Assembly (NCBI GenBank): GCA_021785655.1
Contig: JAJYET010000009.1
Location: 1-63,636, forward strand
Length of the DNA: 63,636 nt
Direction: 5' to 3'
DNA from: a bacterium
GTDB lineage: Bacteria > Chloroflexota > Dormibacteria > Aeolococcales > Bog-877
Positions 59,751-63,636 of the stretch are shown piece by piece. How positions within the stretch are numbered: the first letter of the stretch is position 1; each line of letters begins with the position of its first letter. Under the pieces are notes generated by a model. That model ran no database searches. It was not told the DNA's origin and saw only the letters and a list, made by a program, of their open reading frames with translations. Position numbers and translations under genes: made by a program.

Positions 59751-60464
59751 TCAGGTCCCTGGCGCCGGGGTGGGCGGGACGTACACCTCGGCCGGCGGAG
59801 GCGGGGTGACCTCGGTGATCTGCCCGAAGTCCGAGTAGCGGATCTCGAAGCCGTCCGGCCCGCTGACCTGGAGCTGGAGCACCAGCACCGGCTGGCGCTG
59901 GAGGTAGATGGTGAGGCTCTCCCCCCCCCTGCCCCTCTCCTGCAGCCGCCAAGCCGCCGCTCCGGAGAACTCTGCGGCCGACACCAAGGGCCGCCCCGCC
60001 GAGAGCTTCTCCAGGGTGGTCTCCAGCCCCGCCCCCACGAACGGCGCCACGCTCTGCCGGTACCTCACCCCCACCCCGGAGGGCTGCAGGACCCAGGTGG
60101 TCGCGGGGTTGAGGTGGCCGGGCAGGGAGGTGATGCCCAGCTGGGCCAGAGCGGCGGCCGAGAGCACCCATACCCGGGGTCCGAGGCTCACCACCTCGGT
60201 GCTGAGCACGGGGGAGGGTGGGACCGAGAACTGGACCGCTCCCGAGAAGGCCCCGGAGGGCACTTCGCGGAGGGAGAAACTCACCCGCGCCTGGCCCGCC
60301 CTATCTCCGCCCGTGAGCTGGTAGGAGGAGGTGGCCATGGTGCGCCCGGCCTCCTGGAGAAGGTGCGCCGCGCTGGGGGTCGCGGCCCCGCAGGAGCAGA
60401 GCAGGCCGGTGGTGGCCAGGGCCGGGAGCGCCCCCCACCGGGCCAACCGGCGACCAGATCGCAA
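59751..60464 (-). CDS. lipoprotein of LolA/LppX-like fold
   Basis: 237 residues. Signal peptide ending LLCSC gives a lipobox cysteine. The rest is a single beta-rich domain (SYQLTGGDRAGQ, VWVLSAAALAQLG, WRLQERGRGGESLTIYLQRQPVLVLQL) resembling the LppX/LprG lipid-binding fold. It may carry lipids at the membrane. TTG 60464 has GGGGAGG upstream. Assigned by pattern only. Confidence 0.7.
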   Translation of the reverse strand: MRSGRRLARWGALPALATTGLLCSCGAATPSAAHLLQEAGRTMATSSYQLTGGDRAGQARVSFSLREVPSGAFSGAVQFSVPPSPVLSTEVVSLGPRVWVLSAAALAQLGITSLPGHLNPATTWVLQPSGVGVRYRQSVAPFVGAGLETTLEKLSAGRPLVSAAEFSGAAAWRLQERGRGGESLTIYLQRQPVLVLQLQVSGPDGFEIRYSDFGQITEVTPPPPAEVYVPPTPAPGT

Positions 60465-60506
60465 CCAAACGCCTCCCCTTGGGGTGAACCTCCTCCCCCC
60501 CCAATT

Positions 60507-60533
60507 CTCCGCTAACCGGGCGCCCGGGCGGAG
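60507..60533 (-). terminator. hairpin after CaCA exchanger gene
   Basis: CTCCGC, bulge TAA, CCGGGC, GCCCGG, GCGGAG: a 12-bp stem with a three-base bulge directly downstream of the exchanger stop. Probably an attenuator or terminator before the lipoprotein gene. Confidence 0.5.
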
Positions 60534-61508
60534 TCAGGAGCGGCCGAGGGCCACCGCCAGCACGTAGAGGGCATACAGCCCCGCTCCGGAGGGGAGCAGG
60601 ATCAAGGCGCGCACTCCGGCCTTGGTGCTGGCGGCGAGAGCCAGGAGGGCGGCGCTGAGGGTCACGGCCGCCGCCAGGAAGCCAACCCCCTCCGGGTTCC
60701 AGGAGGTGAAGCAGAGGCCGACCACGGCCGGCACCGTGGCCTGGAAGACCATGGCTCCGGTCACGTTCCCCAGGGCCAGGGCGTCCCGTCCGTGCAGCAC
60801 CCAGAGGCCGCCGGCCACCAGCTCCGGCAGCTCGGTCGCCACCGGGACCAGGATGAGGGCCAGCGCCAGGGCGGAGAGGTGGAGAGCCGGGGCCGACCCC
60901 TGAAGGCCGGAGACGAAGAGCTCGCTGGCGACCGCCAGCCCGGCCACCCCCAGCAGCCCTTGGCCGACGCCGACTCCCGCGCCCCCACCGCCGCGGCGCG
61001 CCAGCAGCAGGCGGGGCGCCTCGGACTCCCCCTCCCCCGGTGGTCGCAGGAGGCTGCGGCGGACATACACGAGGTAGAGCCCGACCAGCAGGATGGCGTC
61101 GAGGATGCGCACGGGGCGGGGGGCGAAGGCCCCCAGCATGAGCAGGACGTAGCTGGCCAGGAAGGTGTAGAGCGGACCTCGGGCTCGCGGCCCCTCCACC
61201 CGCAAGTGGCTGCGGCCGGAGAGGAGGGCGAAGAGGGCGGTCATGGCCAGGCCCAGGGTGGCCAGCATGAAGGGCGCCCCCAGGATGGCTCCGATGGCGG
61301 TGCGGTTGGCGGCGCTGCCGCCGTGGATCAGGGCCACGACGGGGACCACGCTCTCCGGAAGCGCCGTCCCGATCGCCGCCAGGACCCCGCCGGTGGCCGC
61401 GTGCCCGAGGCCCATCCGGCCGCCGGCCCACTCCATGGCGTTGGTGAACAGGAAGGCGGCGGCCAGCATGAGCCCCATCCCCAGGACCAGCTCCGCCCAG
61501 GCTCCCAC
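60534..61508 (-). CDS. sodium/calcium exchanger-type (CaCA) transporter
   Basis: 324 residues, about ten membrane segments. Two alpha repeats: AAIGTALPESVVPVVALIHGG and VPVATELPELVAGG, each with the acidic ion-binding residue. Moves Ca2+ or another cation against Na+ or H+. GTG 61508 starts one base after the Nudix stop. Part of a six-gene minus-strand run. Confidence 0.87.
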   Translation of the reverse strand: MGAWAELVLGMGLMLAAAFLFTNAMEWAGGRMGLGHAATGGVLAAIGTALPESVVPVVALIHGGSAANRTAIGAILGAPFMLATLGLAMTALFALLSGRSHLRVEGPRARGPLYTFLASYVLLMLGAFAPRPVRILDAILLVGLYLVYVRRSLLRPPGEGESEAPRLLLARRGGGGAGVGVGQGLLGVAGLAVASELFVSGLQGSAPALHLSALALALILVPVATELPELVAGGLWVLHGRDALALGNVTGAMVFQATVPAVVGLCFTSWNPEGVGFLAAAVTLSAALLALAASTKAGVRALILLPSGAGLYALYVLAVALGRS

Positions 61509-61509
61509 C

Positions 61510-61986
61510 TCAGGGGCCGCCCCGTCCCGCCCGGAGCGGCTCGGCCAGGAGAGCTGCGCCGTGGCGGAGCACGTCCACCAGGTTGACCTCCTGCCAGCGC
61601 TCCACGGGGGGGCCGCCCGCCAGGGCGTCTCGGATCCGCTGGTGGAACCAGGGGAAGGTCGCCGCGGGCAGCCGTAGGGGATCCGCCCAGGTCAGCCGGA
61701 GCGCCTCCCGGCTGCGCCGGGGCCGCCCCCCAACCGGTCGGGCGAGGAAGACGGCGTCCTGGCCCACCCGGATCCCCCGGAAGTGGTAGGTCCCCACCGC
61801 GCGCACGATCTCCACCTCCAGCCCGCACTCCTCCTGGGTCTCCCGGACGACGGTCGCCGCAGGGTCCTCACCCGCTCCCACGTGCCCCCCGGGGGGCTCC
61901 CATCCGGGCGGCCAGCTGCGGAACTGGAGCAACACCCGGCCGTCCGGGTCCAGGATCACCGCCTGGGCGCCGACCACCCTGGTCAT
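61510..61986 (-). CDS. Nudix hydrolase
   Basis: 158 residues. A perfect Nudix box from Gly34 to Leu56 (GHVGAGE, then REtqEEcGL). Hydrolyses a nucleoside diphosphate linked to X. Substrate unknown. ATG 61986 shares one base with the stop of the protease gene (TGATG). Confidence 0.9.
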   Translation of the reverse strand: MTRVVGAQAVILDPDGRVLLQFRSWPPGWEPPGGHVGAGEDPAATVVRETQEECGLEVEIVRAVGTYHFRGIRVGQDAVFLARPVGGRPRRSREALRLTWADPLRLPAATFPWFHQRIRDALAGGPPVERWQEVNLVDVLRHGAALLAEPLRAGRGGP

Positions 61987-62771
61987 CAGGTGACGAGGCA
62001 GGGGTGGAGGAGGTAGCTGGCGAGGCCCTGGCCGCCGGCGAGGAAGAGGTAGGCGATGTTGGGGAAGTAGATCGGGGGCGCCGCCCCGGTGGCCAGGTGG
62101 GACCAGAGCCAGTTGAAGGCCAGCCCCGCCGGGAGCGAGAGCGGGCTGAGGCCGCCGAGGAGCTGCGGAAGCACCAGCACCACCAGGATCAGGCCGACAT
62201 AGATCTCGGTGCGGTGCATCTCCACCCACAGGAAGGGAGCGGGGTGCCGGCCCCGGAAGAACCCTTCGGCAACCCCGAAGCCGTCCAGGGGGGGGATGGG
62301 CAGCAGGTTGAAGATGAAGAGGACCAGGTTGACGTAGACGGCGGATACCAAGACCCAGTAGACGATCCCCATCACCGGGAGGGCGAAGCTGGGATTGGAG
62401 CAGGTCTGGACCCAGGGGTTGGTCAAGATCACAACCTTGGCCAGAAGGCCGAGCGCCACGGCCAGCACCAGGTTGCTGAGGGGGCCGGCGGCCGCCAGCC
62501 AGGCCCGCTGCCCGCCCCGGCGCACGTACATGGGGTTGTAGACCACCGGACGGGCGAACCCGAACCCCACGGTGAGGAGAAGCACCAGTCCCAGGGGGTC
62601 CACCTGGGCCCCGGGGTTCAGGCTGAGCCGGCCCTGGCGGCGCGGCAGAGGGTCACCGTATCCCGTGGCCACGGCGGCGTGGCAGTACTCGTGGACGGTG
62701 AATCCGAGCACGATCCCGGGGATCGCGAAGACGACGAGGACCAGGTAGAACTCGATCCCGGTCCCCAGCAC
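61986..62771 (-). CDS. site-2-protease-type metallopeptidase (M50)
   Basis: 261 residues, about six membrane segments. Zinc site HEYCH (His27, Glu28, His31) and the third ligand in NLLPIPPLDGF (Asp163). No PDZ domain, so the short FtsH-less YwhC-like class. Cuts membrane-embedded substrates such as anti-sigma factors or signal peptides. GTG 62771. Confidence 0.88.
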   Translation of the reverse strand: MLGTGIEFYLVLVVFAIPGIVLGFTVHEYCHAAVATGYGDPLPRRQGRLSLNPGAQVDPLGLVLLLTVGFGFARPVVYNPMYVRRGGQRAWLAAAGPLSNLVLAVALGLLAKVVILTNPWVQTCSNPSFALPVMGIVYWVLVSAVYVNLVLFIFNLLPIPPLDGFGVAEGFFRGRHPAPFLWVEMHRTEIYVGLILVVLVLPQLLGGLSPLSLPAGLAFNWLWSHLATGAAPPIYFPNIAYLFLAGGQGLASYLLHPCLVT

Positions 62772-62777
62772 CCGGCG

Positions 62778-63011
62778 TCAGTCCAGAGGGATCTTGTGGA
62801 CCCTCGGCCCCCTCTGCGCCGGCCCCCGCCGCTCCCTCGCCTCCAGCGCCGCCACCGCCGCCAGCACCAGCTCGCGCTGGGCCCGGACGAGGTGCAGGCG
62901 AGTCTCCAGGGGGACGATCTCCTCCAGCCGGCGCTCCGCCAGGTGGGCCGCCCCGATGGCCATCTGCGCCGCCAGCTGAGCCGCCGCGCGCGCGTCCCGG
63001 CGGTCCATCAC
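62778..63011 (-). CDS. 77-residue unknown, coupled to ArsA-type ATPase
   Basis: Not recognised. Ala-, Arg- and Glu-rich with two helices (RRDARAAAQLAAQMAIGAAH and RRLEEIVPLETRLHLVRAQR), likely a helical hairpin, no signal. ATG 63011 overlaps the ATPase stop as ATGA, so it is translated with the ATPase and may be a partner or adaptor. The gene is real by coupling and by codon use similar to neighbours; function unknown. Confidence 0.7.
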   Translation of the reverse strand: MMDRRDARAAAQLAAQMAIGAAHLAERRLEEIVPLETRLHLVRAQRELVLAAVAALEARERRGPAQRGPRVHKIPLD

Positions 63012-63636
63012 CCGGCCCGACCGAAGCGGATCGCCAGCTCGCCACCCTCCAGATGGGCGGAACGGGTCACCTTGCCGCGCAAGACCCGCGGCAGTGAGAT
63101 CTCCCTCTTGTACGGTCCCACGCTCACGTAAAGTTCCTCCTGATTCTGGGCCAGCTCCACCTGGTCCCGGCTCACGAACGGCAGCTGCAGGGAGAGCACG
63201 TACTCGTCCCCCTCCTTGCGCAACGACTGAGGCTTGGTGGCGTACATGATGGCCTCCGGAGCCGAGTCCTGGTAGAGGAAGGCCCCCAGCTCGGAGAGCT
63301 GCTCCAGCCCCACGATCTCATGGTCGAAGAGTCGGGACTCCAGGATGGGGAGGGGCGAGAAGGTCTCCTGCACCTGGGTGGAGTACCGGGCCTGCGCCTT
63401 TCGCCAGTCACTGAAGTACTGCCCCCCCGCGTCCTTGGGCAGGACCCGGTTGACCAGCACCGCGTCCACCAGATAGTCGTACAGGTTGAGGTAGGTGAAG
63501 GCCCGCTGGGCCTCCTTGATCACCATCTTCTCCAGGTTGAGGACGATGCGCACGGTGGTGGTCTTGGGGTCGGTGAGGATCTCCTTCATGGAGTCCAGGT
63601 CCAGCAGGAGGCCGTGGACCGAGCCGTAGATCTCGT
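63008..63636 (-). CDS. ArsA/Get3-type ATPase with C-terminal Hsp20-like domain (partial)
   Basis: C-terminal 208 residues; the 5' end lies beyond the window. Reads in from EIYGSVHG at the edge. KEILTDPKTTTVRIVLNLEKMVIKEAQRAF and YDYLVDAVLVNRVLP are from the ArsA/TRC40 ATPase. The last 95 residues (EYVLSLQLPFVSRDQVELAQNQEELYVSVGPYKREISLP) are an alpha-crystallin-like domain fused in this bacterial subclass. Likely a tail-anchored-protein or chaperone-type ATPase, not arsenite export. Walker A is not in view. Confidence 0.88.
   Translation of the reverse strand, partial: EIYGSVHGLLLDLDSMKEILTDPKTTTVRIVLNLEKMVIKEAQRAFTYLNLYDYLVDAVLVNRVLPKDAGGQYFSDWRKAQARYSTQVQETFSPLPILESRLFDHEIVGLEQLSELGAFLYQDSAPEAIMYATKPQSLRKEGDEYVLSLQLPFVSRDQVELAQNQEELYVSVGPYKREISLPRVLRGKVTRSAHLEGGELAIRFGRAG

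Noticed and set aside
1-63636. CRISPR array, rRNA operon, insertion sequence or prophage
   Set aside because: No direct repeats with regular spacers, no rRNA core sequence, no transposase, integrase or phage structural gene was found.

Overview
This 63.6 kb window is a very GC-rich, gene-dense piece of a bacterial chromosome. It has about 57 protein genes, no rRNA, tRNA or CRISPR array that I can see, and no insertion sequence. Candidate affiliations are Chloroflexota, Dormibacterota or a deep actinobacterial-type lineage. I infer this from the GC content, lipobox-type binding proteins, the absence of outer-membrane genes, a MurF with a multi-pass membrane N-terminus, a YvcK with two N-terminal membrane segments, and an ArsA-type ATPase with an Hsp20-like tail. 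This is inference; no marker tree was possible.

Layout. 1-1.7 kb: a stretch without a convincing gene, then a basic histone H1-like protein. 1.7-8.2 kb: threonine aldolase, a membrane diguanylate cyclase, a tandem-repeat unknown, translation factor IF-1 with an extended N-terminus, and two genes of homogentisate (tyrosine/phenylalanine) breakdown. 8.3-13.6 kb: a complete oligopeptide-type ABC importer (binding protein, two permeases, two ATPases) on the minus strand. Divergent from it, 13.7-20.7 kb, is a tightly overlapping operon: tartrate/malate-type dehydrogenase, M20 amidohydrolase, P1-type self-cleaving amidase/aminopeptidase, aldehyde dehydrogenase, SDR, histidine phosphatase and MBL hydrolase. 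Together these look like an uptake-and-degradation locus for amide-linked compounds. 20.8-22.9 kb: glucose dehydrogenase and a flippase-like membrane protein.

23.0-33.3 kb: parts of a second oligopeptide importer (ATPases on plus; permeases and binding protein on minus). The parts are separated by two related VapBC toxin-antitoxin modules and an MFS exporter. 33.4-36.5 kb: a NarL-type two-component system. 36.6-43.7 kb: glycerate kinase, branched-chain aminotransferase, YvcK, Ddl, MurF-like ligase and an alpha/beta hydrolase. 43.7-45.9 kb: an OmpR-type two-component system. 45.9-50.2 kb: TusA-like protein, GNAT/FemAB-like protein and a three-gene ABC-2 exporter. 50.2-57.1 kb: RidA, an exported beta-propeller, PurA, DnaB, ribosomal L9, DUF1232 protein and CCA/poly(A) polymerase. 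57.2-63.6 kb: IclR regulator, ROK kinase, endonuclease IV, lipoprotein, CaCA exchanger, Nudix, site-2-type protease, a 77-residue unknown, and the C-terminal part of an ArsA-Hsp20 ATPase that runs off the window.

Two features cut across the window. First, at least 15 gene pairs share a 4-base start/stop overlap (GTGA, ATGA, TTGA). Second, about nine genes that lead transcription units have a -10-like hexamer (TATACT, TATTCT, TATCAT, TATAAT and similar) only 6-11 bases before the start codon and no ribosome binding site, which suggests widespread leaderless or near-leaderless transcription.
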